Shown in pieces: positions 7,462 through 17,202 of a stretch of DNA of 64,000 nt. Numbering within the stretch: position 1 is the stretch's first letter; every line of letters begins with the position of its first letter. Made by a program: the position numbers and the translations under genes. The notes below the pieces were generated by a model. The model searched no databases. It was not told the DNA's origin and saw only the letters and a list, made by a program, of their open reading frames with translations. The stretch is from Candidatus Krumholzibacteriota bacterium (GTDB lineage Bacteria > Krumholzibacteriota > Krumholzibacteriia > JAJRXK01), in the NCBI GenBank assembly GCA_029262065.1, contig JAJDAC010000048.1, positions 124,001-188,000 on the forward strand, read 5' to 3'.

Positions 7462-10400
7462 CTAGGGCGTGGCCACCGGGCTGCCCGTCGCCGTGAAGCC
7501 GGCCCAAAGGAACGGGTATTCAGGTCGGTCCTGACCGCGAAGGTCCATCAGCTGCGCCAAGCTGGTCGCACGTACCGCCTCGATCGTGCTCAGCCCCCGG
7601 CGGAATTTCGCCTCGTACAGGGTGTGCATCCAGCGGCGCGTGGCGTCGTCATCTACTGGCCACAAACTGGTGATGACCGTTTGCACGCCGGCCAGTTCGA
7701 ACGCGCGCCGCAGTCCGAACACGCCCTCACCACTTTCAATGCGCCCGGTTCCACTGTCACAGGCGGACAACACCGCCCACTCGACTCCCTCCAGGCGAAG
7801 CTCGACGATTTCCTCGGCCGTGAGGATACCGTCATCGTTGCGTTCAGGCTGCGCCTCGTGACGTTGATTGGCACCGGCCAGGGCCAAGCCAGCCAACAAC
7901 AATGGGCTGGTGCGAGCCAACGATTCGACCTGCCCGGTGGCGCGCGGTGATAGCCCGCCGATGCCTCGCGTACCGGCGCCGGAGCGGACGGGCCGTGCCG
8001 TTTGACAACTGGCCAGGAAGAATCCGTGCGTGGCCAGATGCAACACGCGCTTGCCCGGCGCCAATTTCTTGAACGTGGTTTCGTCAGCCGCGTTGCCCGT
8101 GAGTATCACCCGGCGGTTGGCGGGCCAGTATCCCGCGACCAGGCGAACCTCGTCGCCCGAGGCCGGAAGCGGCTCGAACTGTACCTCGGCCAAGCGCGGA
8201 CACACCGTGCCGCGTAGAGCGGTGGCCTCCATGGTTTGGCGGGGGCCGAAATCAACGTTGCCCAGGGCCAGAAGACCGTTGGCGTCGCTGGATGCGGGCG
8301 TCGCGGCCTTGGTAGACAGATCGCGCTCGGTCGAGAGCACCACCAACGCAGGTCCCGTCTCGATCAGATACGCGGCGTCGTCGTGGGAGGCATCGTGCGT
8401 GGGCAACGCCTGGAAGTTCACCAGATGTAGCCCGCCATCCAGGACCATCCGAACGTGGGTGGCACGGGTCAGATGGGGGGCCAAGGGATCCCAAACCAAC
8501 TGGCGCAGGGTGGCGCCGGTGCGGTGTGAGGGCAAAGGAGCCGCCTGTCCCCGAGTGGCTTCTTCGAGGATCGTTGCCCGCCAATCGTTCACGGCCGTGT
8601 CGATGGTGGCGACGGGTCCCAGATCGACACAGGTAAGGTTGCTTTGCCCGCCGGTCTTGGTGGCAATGAAGGCGCAGTACTCACGCTCTTGGGCCAGCGG
8701 ATCACCGTGGGCACGGTATTGAAAGTAGGCCACCACGGCTTCGGTGGTAGCCAGTTGGTCGAGGGCCTGGGTCCACGCCGTGGACCGGGCGTCTACCACC
8801 TGGCGGAAGGCCTGGCTCTCGCGCGCCAGGTTGCGCTCGGCTTGTTCGCGTTGCTGGCGCAACACTTCGAGTTGGGCGCGCTGGGCGGTGCCCCTGACCA
8901 TTCCCGTGGCCAACCGTTGCCGCGCCCGCCGCAATTCGTCGGCAAGTTCGGTCAGGGCGGGATCTTGGCTCGTGGTGACCGCGCGACGCCGCGCGGCCAT
9001 TTCCTCCAGCACCATGCCTCGACTTTCGGCCACCGCGTCCCAGGCGGCGGCCGCGCGGTGGGGCGAAGGGTGTTGGACCGCGGTGGCGATCAAGAGATCC
9101 ACTCCCGCGTGGCCTTCGGTCAGGTACCGCAGCGATTGACGTTCGGGGAACGCGCGCGACGTCAGAAAGATGTGATCAAGGCTGATCGCGTGCGCGCGTT
9201 GCGCCGCTTCGAAGGCTTCGTCCACGTCGCCGTTGGCCAGGTGGGCCACTCCCACGCGTTCCAGAGCCCAAGCCAACTTGGGATGATCGGCGCCGAACGC
9301 TTCCTCGATGCGGGCGATGGCCAGGGCGAAGGTGGCCATGGCCGAATCGTCGCGGGTTGCGAACTGGATTTCGGCCAGTCTCAGTAACACGTCGCCATGA
9401 ATGCCGTGCTCGGCCCGTAACGATCGTTGGGCCAGATCGCGAGCCTCCAGGCTCAGGGCAAGGGCGGGTTCCAGGTCGTCCAGCTCCAGGTGCATTCCGG
9501 CCAGGTTGTGCAGAGCGAACACCAGATTGGCGTCGTCCTCGCCCAACGAGTTGCGAAACAACTGCAACGACTCTTGCAGGGTGGCCATGGCGCGCTCTCT
9601 TTGCCCCAGCGATTTCTCGACCACCGCCACGTTGTTCATGGCTCGCGCGACGATCTCGTCGGGGGCGTCTGCCTCTCGGTATAGGCGCACCGCTTCGCGG
9701 TTGGAACGCAGGGCCGAGTGGTAGTCGCCCGTGGAACGCTGGACTCGCCCCAGGCGCAACAGCGTGTTGGCTTTGGCGCGAGGGTTGGCTTTTTGTTCGC
9801 GCACCCGCAGCGCGAACTCGAGCAGCTCCTGCGCCTCGGCTACATTGCCCAGGTCCAGACTGACCTCGGCCAACCGTTCGGCCACATGGAGGGTGCGTGA
9901 ATGCTCGGGTGAGTACGCGCGTTGGCGCAGGTCGAGCGATTCGCGCAACGACCTCGCGGCGGCTTCGAGATCTCCCATATCGCGTTCAAATGTACCGCGG
10001 CGTAGCAAGGCCGAGGCGAGAGCCTTCGGCTTGTCGTTTTCACGGCGCCAGTCAACGGCGGCGTCGAGTGCCTGGTGAGCTGATACCGGATCCAGGTTGG
10101 CTTCGTAGGCGTCGGCCAGATCGCTCAGAGCCGCGGGGATGGCCGTGTAACGCGGGTCGGTTTCGCGAAACATCTCGACCGATTGTTCCAGTTTTTCGAT
10201 CGCGGCCGCGACCATGTCCTGGGCCAGGTCGAGTTGCCCAAGACGTTGTAGCTGGTTGGCCACCGCCACCGAACGTGGCCCGGTGATCGCTTCGCGAATC
10301 TGCAACGAAGTTTCGTAGTGGGAGCGAGCCTGCTCGTACCGGCCGGTCTCGAAGTAGATGGTTCCCAACCCAAGGTGGCTGGCCGCCAGATCCTTGTGGT

Positions 10401-10824
10401 CGGGGGGCAGATGTCGCTGTCGCAATTGAAGAGCTCGCCGATAGTCGGTTTCCGCCGCTCGCAGGTCTTCGTGGTTTTTCAGGATGATGGCGCGGTTGAA
10501 CCAGCTCACGGCCAGCGACAGCGAATCGATCGCCGCGGTCGATTCCTTGATGCGTACCGCCGCCTCGGCCCATTCGCGCACGTTGGCGTCGCCACCGTGG
10601 TTCGTGCGCCAGCCCACCTCGACCAGGACGTCGAGCAAGCGGGCTTCCTCGGGTGTGTCCTCGGTGGTTTCGTTCAGCGCCGCGATGGCTTCGGTACGGG
10701 CCAACTCGAGATCGCGGGCGTCGAGGGCGGTCTGGGCTTTGGTCCAGACCTCAGGCGCGGCTTGAGCCAAGACGCAGGGCCCAACGATGGCCAGGCCCAT
10801 GGTCAGGAGCAGCGCCCGCTTCAT
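7462..10824 (-). CDS. Exported TPR-CHAT protease (caspase-HetF-like)
   Basis: This 1120-residue protein has an N-terminal signal peptide (MKRALLLTMGLAIVG, cleavage near AQA). A long array of tetratricopeptide repeats spans roughly residues 30-560, and a linker/coiled-coil rich in Arg, Glu and Gln lies near 600-690. The C-terminal CHAT domain covers about 790-1115. The clan CD Cys-peptidase dyad is visible: His933 in LATHGFF and Cys1022 in LSACDSG. Its start is 12 bp after the stop of the exported FlgD-tailed protein, and the Shine-Dalgarno GAGG overlaps that stop, so the two are co-translated. TPRs normally recruit a substrate and CHAT cleaves it. The neighbouring exported proteins are the obvious candidate partners, which is inference. 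Export separates it from cytoplasmic CHAT defence effectors. Confidence 0.9.
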   Translation of the reverse strand: MKRALLLTMGLAIVGPCVLAQAAPEVWTKAQTALDARDLELARTEAIAALNETTEDTPEEARLLDVLVEVGWRTNHGGDANVREWAEAAVRIKESTAAIDSLSLAVSWFNRAIILKNHEDLRAAETDYRRALQLRQRHLPPDHKDLAASHLGLGTIYFETGRYEQARSHYETSLQIREAITGPRSVAVANQLQRLGQLDLAQDMVAAAIEKLEQSVEMFRETDPRYTAIPAALSDLADAYEANLDPVSAHQALDAAVDWRRENDKPKALASALLRRGTFERDMGDLEAAARSLRESLDLRQRAYSPEHSRTLHVAERLAEVSLDLGNVAEAQELLEFALRVREQKANPRAKANTLLRLGRVQRSTGDYHSALRSNREAVRLYREADAPDEIVARAMNNVAVVEKSLGQRERAMATLQESLQLFRNSLGEDDANLVFALHNLAGMHLELDDLEPALALSLEARDLAQRSLRAEHGIHGDVLLRLAEIQFATRDDSAMATFALAIARIEEAFGADHPKLAWALERVGVAHLANGDVDEAFEAAQRAHAISLDHIFLTSRAFPERQSLRYLTEGHAGVDLLIATAVQHPSPHRAAAAWDAVAESRGMVLEEMAARRRAVTTSQDPALTELADELRRARQRLATGMVRGTAQRAQLEVLRQQREQAERNLARESQAFRQVVDARSTAWTQALDQLATTEAVVAYFQYRAHGDPLAQEREYCAFIATKTGGQSNLTCVDLGPVATIDTAVNDWRATILEEATRGQAAPLPSHRTGATLRQLVWDPLAPHLTRATHVRMVLDGGLHLVNFQALPTHDASHDDAAYLIETGPALVVLSTERDLSTKAATPASSDANGLLALGNVDFGPRQTMEATALRGTVCPRLAEVQFEPLPASGDEVRLVAGYWPANRRVILTGNAADETTFKKLAPGKRVLHLATHGFFLASCQTARPVRSGAGTRGIGGLSPRATGQVESLARTSPLLLAGLALAGANQRHEAQPERNDDGILTAEEIVELRLEGVEWAVLSACDSGTGRIESGEGVFGLRRAFELAGVQTVITSLWPVDDDATRRWMHTLYEAKFRRGLSTIEAVRATSLAQLMDLRGQDRPEYPFLWAGFTATGSPVATP

Positions 10825-10836
10825 GCGTGGGAAACC

Positions 10837-13800
10837 TCATCGAATGAGAGCCATCTTGTGCGCGATGGACGATTCGGGGGTTTGCACTTCGTAGATGTAC
10901 ACGCCGCTGGCCACTGGCCGTCCGTCCCCGTCACGTCCGTTCCATACTACCGTATGCGAACCGGCCTCGCGAACCTCGTCGCTCAGTATGCTCACGAGTT
11001 GGCCGCGCACGTCCAGAATGCGCAGCACCACGTGCTCACGGCGGGGAACGGAGAAGCGGATCTCCGTGGCCGGGTTGAAGGGATTGGGAACGTTGGGCTG
11101 AACCCGAAGCACGCCGGGCAGTTCGTCGTTGCCCGTGGCGGCGCCATTGTTCGGGGGATGGGCAAAGCCGCCCAGGACCTCGCCCAGGAGACGGGCCCAG
11201 CCGTTGGCTCCGGGGGGTGCCTTACCCAACGACGTGTCGTACACACTGGTGAGCGCGAACGGAAACACCACGTCCAATCGGCGCGAGTTGTCGGGGCCCC
11301 CAATACGATCGTGCCAGACGCCCGCGGCAGCGGAGTAGCCGGGCAAGCCGTTGGGCTTGAGGAACTCATGGCTGCGCACGGCCGGGGGGTCGGGCTCGAT
11401 ATGGTCGAACTGCTCGCTCGTGAAGCACTGGCCGGCCACGAAACTGGTGGAGAAAACGCCGGCCGAGGTACCGCTTCCGGTGGGGGCAACCGTGGGGCTC
11501 ACCTGCCCGCCGATGAGCGGTCGCACGTCTTCGTTGATCAATGATACCGACAAGAACGCGTTGACGTAGTTTGCGCCCAGTACGCTCTGCTGCAGTAGTC
11601 CCGATACGAGGTTGTCGCCGAAGTACACGGCTGAGCGGGCCTCGGGTTGGGTGTGCCAGTTGGCCATGCGCAATACGTCGTTGCCATCGTCGTTGCGTCC
11701 GTCTCCCGAACCGTCGTTCATGAGGAAGGTCTGTTCTTCTCCGGCCAGGTAGACCAGGCAGTGGTACTGGCTCAACTGGATGAGCGATGGCCCCGGACGC
11801 CCCGCAATACCGTTACCCAATCCCGCGTGCGGCATCTTCACCGTGTACATGTCGTAGTCGACGTGCTCTTCCAGGCCGTTTTGTTGCATGGCCAAGCGGT
11901 GGATGTACTCCTGATCGCCGTGTCCGGTGTCGTTGATGACAAGGATGTCCGGCTGGTCGGGTTCGACCGAAAACACGCTGGGCAATCCGCGCACCCGGAA
12001 ACGAGGGGCGTAGGGGCTGCAGTCGCGAAAGTCGGTCACACCGGTAAGGTCTTCGGGCAGCGTGGTGGTGTTGCCCAGCGTGTCGTTGGCTTCGATGTAG
12101 TAATGCAGTTCGTCGCCGGCGAAGAAGAAGGCCGCTTCCGAAGACTGCCACGCCGCGTTGGTGTTGGGTCCGTCGGCCAGGTCAAACGTGTACCAGCCCG
12201 GTACGATCTGTCCCGCGCTGTTCATGAGCGGTTGTCCTACCACCGAATTGGTGAAAACAGAAGTGCCCACGGGTGAATTGCAGTTACCGACAGAAGACGC
12301 GAGCGCCGTCGTGCCCGGCGGCAAGACGCGGCTGGAGTTGAACAGGGGATTGCCGCGTAGGTACCAGCGCAACACGGGAACGCTGGCCAGCTGCGAACCG
12401 GGCACGCTGGGCGTGACCTGGACCACGATGGAGTCGCCGGGGACGATGGTGCCACTGGGATCGATGTCGGTCGCCATGTCCAGGCGCACCGCGTAGTCGA
12501 ACGGTGCACCGGCGGGATCGTTCGCGTTCAACACCGGGAACGAGTCCTGGAACAGATGAGCGTCGGACGCATAGATGGCCGGACCCTCCAGAGCGAACCG
12601 GCCAAAACGTACGTTGTCGAACCACGGCGAGGGCGTCGCATCCTGACCGGGAAGGCCCAGGAAGTCAGCCATGTCGATGACGCCCAGGCATACCTGGAAA
12701 CTATCGGCGTCGGCCGGCAGCAGCGTGGTGACTTCCACCGCGTGGATATCGTACTCGGGCGCGCCCGGCGAGTAGTACACCTGGCTGTGATTGCGCCACG
12801 GGCTCCATTGGCCGCTCACGGCATCGCGACCGCGTACTTCCCACAGATAGAACATGCCATTGTCCAACGGTAGATGCTTCCACACGCCGAACTCGAGCTG
12901 AAGTCCCTGTTTGGTGGGGTCGGGATCGCAGGGAAACGGTACGGAGTACACCACGTTGTGGATGCCGCGCCCGTCGTTGGAGACGCCGCCGTCGTAGTTG
13001 ACTACGAAACCGCCGGGGGCGTAGGCGTAGTCGGGGTTGGCCGGCACCGCACCGCCCGTGCTGGGACCACCGTTGCGCGGCGGCGTGCCATCGTCGATGA
13101 AATTGATCTGTAGCGTCGAATTCTCGCGACACGGATCCAGATCTTGCAGGCCGGCCATGACATTCGAGAAATCGCCAAAGAAGCTATTGGGTACCTGCTG
13201 CCAGTTTCCCAGGCCCAGATCGAAGTTGTCGGCCGTTTGCAATACGTCGTTGAACTCGACGCGCAGGTCGTCGACCTGGGCCGCACCATCGCTGGGCCAA
13301 CGCCCGTCTTCGTCGCTACCGGCGAAATCGCTGACGACCCGCAGGCGAAGTCGCACCTCGTTCAGGCCCGCCCCGCCGTACTCTCCGGGCAGAACCGGAA
13401 ACACCTGATCGAACACGGCCGGCGTGGGGAACAATCCATTCGGAGCCTTGTTGCTGCCCGACACCTCGACCAACGGAACCCACACGCCGGACTTTTCCAC
13501 TTCGAACCGAAAGAAGTCGTGCTCGGGTTCGGTGTCGTAGTTGTATGCGAACGTCACGTGGACATTCGTAGCCACCAGCGGGTTGCCCACCGGTTTGGCC
13601 CACTGCATGCGTACGTCCCAGTTGTTACCGTAGCCCGGAGCCGTTGCGTACCCCGGACCCGGGTTCAATTCGCACAGGCACAGCGATCGATCCACGCCGC
13701 CCTTGGCGGCCACGTTGGTTTTGGTGGGCAGATCCACGTCGCCAAAGGTGGAAACGCCGATGGTGGGGAATACCACCTCGGTGAGGTCGACCTTGACCCA

Positions 13801-14088
13801 TCCGCCCACGTCGAATGTCTCGGCGCCACCACCGTCGCCATCCTCGCCGTCTTCTTCTTCGTCGTCGGGCGGGTTGTAGCAGTAGTCGACGTCGCGCGCT
13901 TTTTCGGGTCGCTCGGGCGCGTCGTCGAGGGCTCGCTGGGTGGGGGCCGCGGCAATGCGGTAGCGGCGCCAGTCGGGGTGATCGGTTCCGCGTCGTTCCT
14001 TGGCGTCGGGCGTGGTTGGTGCCGCCAGAAGCCCCACCGTCACCAGGAACAGTAGAAACCGGAAGCTGGAAACAAGGCGCTTGCGCAT
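10837..14088 (-). CDS. Large exported protein with C-terminal FlgD-like domain
   Basis: This 1083-residue protein starts at ATG 14088, where a signal peptide begins (MRKRLVSSFRFLLFLVTVGLL). The frame is open to 14169, but that extension lacks signal features. After the signal comes an acidic low-complexity stretch (DDEEEDGEDGDGGG), then beta-rich segments of unknown family. A late segment, ILVINDTGHGDQEY, may be a Rossmann-like or amidotransferase-like domain. The last 90 residues form a FlgD-like Ig fold opened by NVPNPFNPATEIRFSVP and closed by VASGVYIYEV. Such tails are common on secreted proteins of FCB-group bacteria. It is followed 12 bp later by the CHAT protease gene. The function is unknown; a cell-surface or extracellular location is likely. 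Confidence 0.85.
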   Translation of the reverse strand: MRKRLVSSFRFLLFLVTVGLLAAPTTPDAKERRGTDHPDWRRYRIAAAPTQRALDDAPERPEKARDVDYCYNPPDDEEEDGEDGDGGGAETFDVGGWVKVDLTEVVFPTIGVSTFGDVDLPTKTNVAAKGGVDRSLCLCELNPGPGYATAPGYGNNWDVRMQWAKPVGNPLVATNVHVTFAYNYDTEPEHDFFRFEVEKSGVWVPLVEVSGSNKAPNGLFPTPAVFDQVFPVLPGEYGGAGLNEVRLRLRVVSDFAGSDEDGRWPSDGAAQVDDLRVEFNDVLQTADNFDLGLGNWQQVPNSFFGDFSNVMAGLQDLDPCRENSTLQINFIDDGTPPRNGGPSTGGAVPANPDYAYAPGGFVVNYDGGVSNDGRGIHNVVYSVPFPCDPDPTKQGLQLEFGVWKHLPLDNGMFYLWEVRGRDAVSGQWSPWRNHSQVYYSPGAPEYDIHAVEVTTLLPADADSFQVCLGVIDMADFLGLPGQDATPSPWFDNVRFGRFALEGPAIYASDAHLFQDSFPVLNANDPAGAPFDYAVRLDMATDIDPSGTIVPGDSIVVQVTPSVPGSQLASVPVLRWYLRGNPLFNSSRVLPPGTTALASSVGNCNSPVGTSVFTNSVVGQPLMNSAGQIVPGWYTFDLADGPNTNAAWQSSEAAFFFAGDELHYYIEANDTLGNTTTLPEDLTGVTDFRDCSPYAPRFRVRGLPSVFSVEPDQPDILVINDTGHGDQEYIHRLAMQQNGLEEHVDYDMYTVKMPHAGLGNGIAGRPGPSLIQLSQYHCLVYLAGEEQTFLMNDGSGDGRNDDGNDVLRMANWHTQPEARSAVYFGDNLVSGLLQQSVLGANYVNAFLSVSLINEDVRPLIGGQVSPTVAPTGSGTSAGVFSTSFVAGQCFTSEQFDHIEPDPPAVRSHEFLKPNGLPGYSAAAGVWHDRIGGPDNSRRLDVVFPFALTSVYDTSLGKAPPGANGWARLLGEVLGGFAHPPNNGAATGNDELPGVLRVQPNVPNPFNPATEIRFSVPRREHVVLRILDVRGQLVSILSDEVREAGSHTVVWNGRDGDGRPVASGVYIYEVQTPESSIAHKMALIR

Positions 14089-14199
14089 GGGCTGACCGTC
14101 TAACGCTGGGAGCCAGGCTGAAACCGGGAGCCGGGCTGAAACTGAGTGTTTGGGAGCTGTGTAGATCATAACATGTTCACCCGGGGCATCGACGCCCGC

Positions 14200-14226
14200 G
14201 GGGCGCCCACCGGCTGTGGGCGCCCC
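14200..14226 (-). terminator. GC-rich stem-loop between two exported-protein genes
   Basis: GGGGCGCCCA pairs with TGGGCGCCCC around a 7-base loop, 78 bp after the stop of the 906-residue protein gene. There is no T-run. It may terminate or attenuate transcription between the two genes. The rest of this gap shows no other structure. Confidence 0.4.
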
Positions 14227-14303
14227 CGGGAACGCTCAGGGAGGCGCTCCGCTCAGCCGGACCCCAAAACGGGGAGCTGGCTCGGCTTCCTCCAATTCAC
14301 GCT

Positions 14304-17024
14304 CTATTTCACAAGCGTGGCCCGCTGGGTATGGACCTCCAGTCCTGCTTGTAGGCGTATCACGTACACACCCGACGCGACGCGTTGGCCGCCGCCGTCG
14401 GTTCCATCCCACTGGACCTGATGCGTGCCCGCCGACAGCGTGCGCTGCGTCAGGGTGCGCACCACGCGCCCGCGCAGATCGATTACGTCGATCCGGGCGG
14501 TTTCGGCCCGCGTCAACTCGAAGCGGATCTGCGTCATCGGGTTGAAGGGATTGGGAGCCGGCGGTTGCAGTACCGCCAGGTGACCGGCGCGGACCGCGGG
14601 GCCGTCGCCCGCGCTCACGATGTCGCGGCCCGACCAACACACCTCGAGAATCCAGCACTGCGTGCCGACGATTTCGATGGTTCGAATCGCGGCGCTGCCG
14701 GTGCTGAACACCAGGGTCTCGGGAACCAGGGCGCCGGCCGTATGGACCGCGGTGCCCAACAAGGCGCCGCCGTCGTCGTACGCCCGCAGCTCCAGGGTGG
14801 TACTGGGGGCGCACGTCACTTCGACCAGATCGGGGCCGCTACCAAACTTGGCGGCGGGAAACACGATCTTGGCGGTTTCTTCCGGCGCCGGCGCCGGTAC
14901 GCTGTAGCCAATGAAGAACTCACCGACGCCGTCGCTGCCCGCGGCGGGCAGATTGTCGGTGATCACCACATCCATCGGCGTGCCGGCGGTGTTGTGCCAG
15001 CCGTGCACTTCCATGTCGTTGTCGGTGAATACATGCTTCATGTCACCAATCGGGAAGCTGGATGCGTCGGCGTACTCCTCGCAAGGGTCGGGTCCCAGCT
15101 CGTAGCAGATCTCCTCGATACCGATCTCCGAGCCGATGATATCGATGTACCGAATGCCGCCGGCGTTGTTCAGGACCAGAAGGTCCCACGCCTGCTGCGG
15201 TTGGGTGTGCACGTCGACGTCGACCAAAGCACCGAAGCGATCATGCGCTTCCATGCTCAGGAAATTGGTGTGTGAACTCTTCAGCTGCACCTGGATGGGT
15301 CCCTTGCCAAACGCGCCGGCCGGGAACAGGATCCGCGCGTAGCGAGCCGGAGCCGGCGCGTTCAGTTCGCTCCAGGGTACGTTCAGTTCGGGTATGCCGT
15401 TGCCGCCGAAGTCAAAGTTGTCGGCGGTGAACAGGTCGGCTACCGCGCCACCCGGCGTAACACCCGCGGTGAACACGGCTCCACCGACCGTGAGGGTGGG
15501 GCCGACAAACGCGCCGACTCCGGCGAAGTCTATGTACGTGGGATCGACCGGCGGCGGTATGTCACCACCCTCCCAACAGATTTCCTGAATCCACAGCTGG
15601 GTACCCACCACTTCGATTTCCCGAATGTTGCCGCCGCTCAGTAGCAATGGCTGCAGCACCAGGGCGCCGGCGGTGTGAGTCTTCGTGTCGATCACGTTGC
15701 CCACCTTGTCGTAGGCAATGAGATCGAGCGTGACGCTGGGCGCACACAGGACCTCGACGCTGGTGGGTCCATCGCCGAACTGCGCGGCCGGAAAGCGAAC
15801 CCGGGCGGGCACCGACGCGCCCACTCCTGGCATCGACCAACCCACGAAGAACTCATGCGTGCCGTCGCCACTGGGAGGGGCCAGCGCGTCGTCCACCATG
15901 AGATTCAAAGGGGCGCCGGCGGGATCGAAGGCGGCTTCGAACTCGACTCCGTTTACCGTGAACAGGTGAGCCGACGCGCCGCGGGGGTACGGATCCGCGC
16001 TCGCGTAGGTCGACGGTGGTCCAGCTTCGTAGCACAGTTCTTCGATCCCGATTTCGGCGCCCACGATATCAATGCGACGAATTCCGGTGGCCGATGTCAG
16101 TGGCAGCCACTCGAAAACGTCCGGGCCCAGCGTGTGCGCACGCACATCCACCAATACACCGAAACGGTCGTATGCTCGAAGTTCGAGCGCGTTCAGATGC
16201 GCACCCTTTACCTCAACGTTCATGGGCCCCACGCCAAAGTCGGCCGGGGGAAAGAGAATCTTCGCAAACCGGGCCGGCGCCGGCGCGTCTACTTGACTCC
16301 AGGGCACGTTGATCTCGTTCACGCCATTGCCGCCGAAGTCGAAGTTGTCGTCGACAAACAGGTCGATGACCGTTCCCGCGGGCACCACACCCGCCCGGAA
16401 TACAACTCTGTCCACGACGATTTCGGGCGCCGTGAGACCCGTGGGCAGGCCGGCGATATCGATGTAGGTGCGCGCAGGCACCGGTCCCGTGGGTTGGTAG
16501 CACACACTCGTGAGCGCGATCTCCGAACCGCGGATTTCCACGCGGGCAATGGGGGCGACGAAGTTCATGGTGAACGTCTGCAGGTTGCCGCTACCCGCGG
16601 TGTGAATCAGCGGCAGACCCAGCGGAGCGCCGCCGGAGTCGAAGGCCTGGAACTCCAGAAAGTTCTGGTGACTGGCCTTGATCTCCACCATGTCCACGCC
16701 GGCGCCGTAGACGGCGGGGGTGAAGACGATCTCGGCGAACTGGTTTCCTCCCAGGTTGTTCTCGGACCAGGGAACCCAGACGTCGAACGCGGCATCGGGC
16801 GCGCCGAATGGGTACACGTGCTCGACCGAAATCAAGTTGCCCGTGCTGGGAGCAATGAACGCGGCGTTGAAATCGATGCCGTCGATCGTGAACGAGGTCG
16901 TGGCCGGAATTGGACCCGCTGCGTTCAGATCGACGCAGGGTTGGGCGAAAGAGGCGGTCGCCAGAAGCAGCAGCGGCAGGAACACCGCGGCTGCGAATCG
17001 GCGTGCGAAAGGCATGGATTGCAT
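14304..17024 (-). CDS. Exported five-repeat beta protein with FlgD-like tail
   Basis: This 906-residue protein has a signal peptide (MPFARRFAAAVFLPLLLLATASFA). ATG codons at 17024 and 17015 are both possible. Five repeats of about 150 residues fill residues 30-800. Two repeat types alternate. One type contains FDFGGNG, NVPWS, ARFAKILFP and EIGIEELCYE. The other contains HLF, SGDGTHEFFVGWS, RVRFPAAQFG and LWIQEICWE. Each repeat ends with a paired-Cys-like ICY/ICW block. The tail (PAPNPFNPMTQIRFE to ASGVYVIRL) is a FlgD-like Ig domain. I recognise no enzyme family. A modular carbohydrate-binding or adhesive surface protein fits the architecture, but that is inference. It heads the cluster that continues into the 1083-residue protein and the CHAT protease. 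Confidence 0.85.
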   Translation of the reverse strand: MQSMPFARRFAAAVFLPLLLLATASFAQPCVDLNAAGPIPATTSFTIDGIDFNAAFIAPSTGNLISVEHVYPFGAPDAAFDVWVPWSENNLGGNQFAEIVFTPAVYGAGVDMVEIKASHQNFLEFQAFDSGGAPLGLPLIHTAGSGNLQTFTMNFVAPIARVEIRGSEIALTSVCYQPTGPVPARTYIDIAGLPTGLTAPEIVVDRVVFRAGVVPAGTVIDLFVDDNFDFGGNGVNEINVPWSQVDAPAPARFAKILFPPADFGVGPMNVEVKGAHLNALELRAYDRFGVLVDVRAHTLGPDVFEWLPLTSATGIRRIDIVGAEIGIEELCYEAGPPSTYASADPYPRGASAHLFTVNGVEFEAAFDPAGAPLNLMVDDALAPPSGDGTHEFFVGWSMPGVGASVPARVRFPAAQFGDGPTSVEVLCAPSVTLDLIAYDKVGNVIDTKTHTAGALVLQPLLLSGGNIREIEVVGTQLWIQEICWEGGDIPPPVDPTYIDFAGVGAFVGPTLTVGGAVFTAGVTPGGAVADLFTADNFDFGGNGIPELNVPWSELNAPAPARYARILFPAGAFGKGPIQVQLKSSHTNFLSMEAHDRFGALVDVDVHTQPQQAWDLLVLNNAGGIRYIDIIGSEIGIEEICYELGPDPCEEYADASSFPIGDMKHVFTDNDMEVHGWHNTAGTPMDVVITDNLPAAGSDGVGEFFIGYSVPAPAPEETAKIVFPAAKFGSGPDLVEVTCAPSTTLELRAYDDGGALLGTAVHTAGALVPETLVFSTGSAAIRTIEIVGTQCWILEVCWSGRDIVSAGDGPAVRAGHLAVLQPPAPNPFNPMTQIRFELTRAETARIDVIDLRGRVVRTLTQRTLSAGTHQVQWDGTDGGGQRVASGVYVIRLQAGLEVHTQRATLVK

Positions 17025-17139
17025 AGGGGGTCTTCTCCTGGTGCGGACAGTGAAAAACGAGAGATCGTCGTCACAGATCGTCGTTTCCCCCTAAAACGAC
17101 GCCCACCGGCCGACCGCACACACCGAACGGCCTTTTCTC

Positions 17140-17177
17140 AAAAAAAAAGGCGTCCCCGGGAGCTTCCCGGGGACGCC
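17140..17177 (-). terminator. Strong Rho-independent terminator of the sugar-dehydrogenase-like gene
   Basis: Read on the minus strand, a perfect 13-bp stem (GGCGTCCCCGGGA with its complement) and a 3-base loop are followed by nine T residues. It begins 25 bp after the stop at 17203. This is one of the best intrinsic terminators in the window, and it separates this gene from the downstream repeat-protein gene. Confidence 0.9.
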
Positions 17178-17202
17178 AGCCGAAATGCCCGTACGGACTG
17201 AC

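Noticed and set aside
7462-10824. CHAT gene as part of a CRISPR or abortive-infection system
   Set aside because: It has a signal peptide and lies among exported-protein genes; no nuclease, toxin or Cas gene is nearby.
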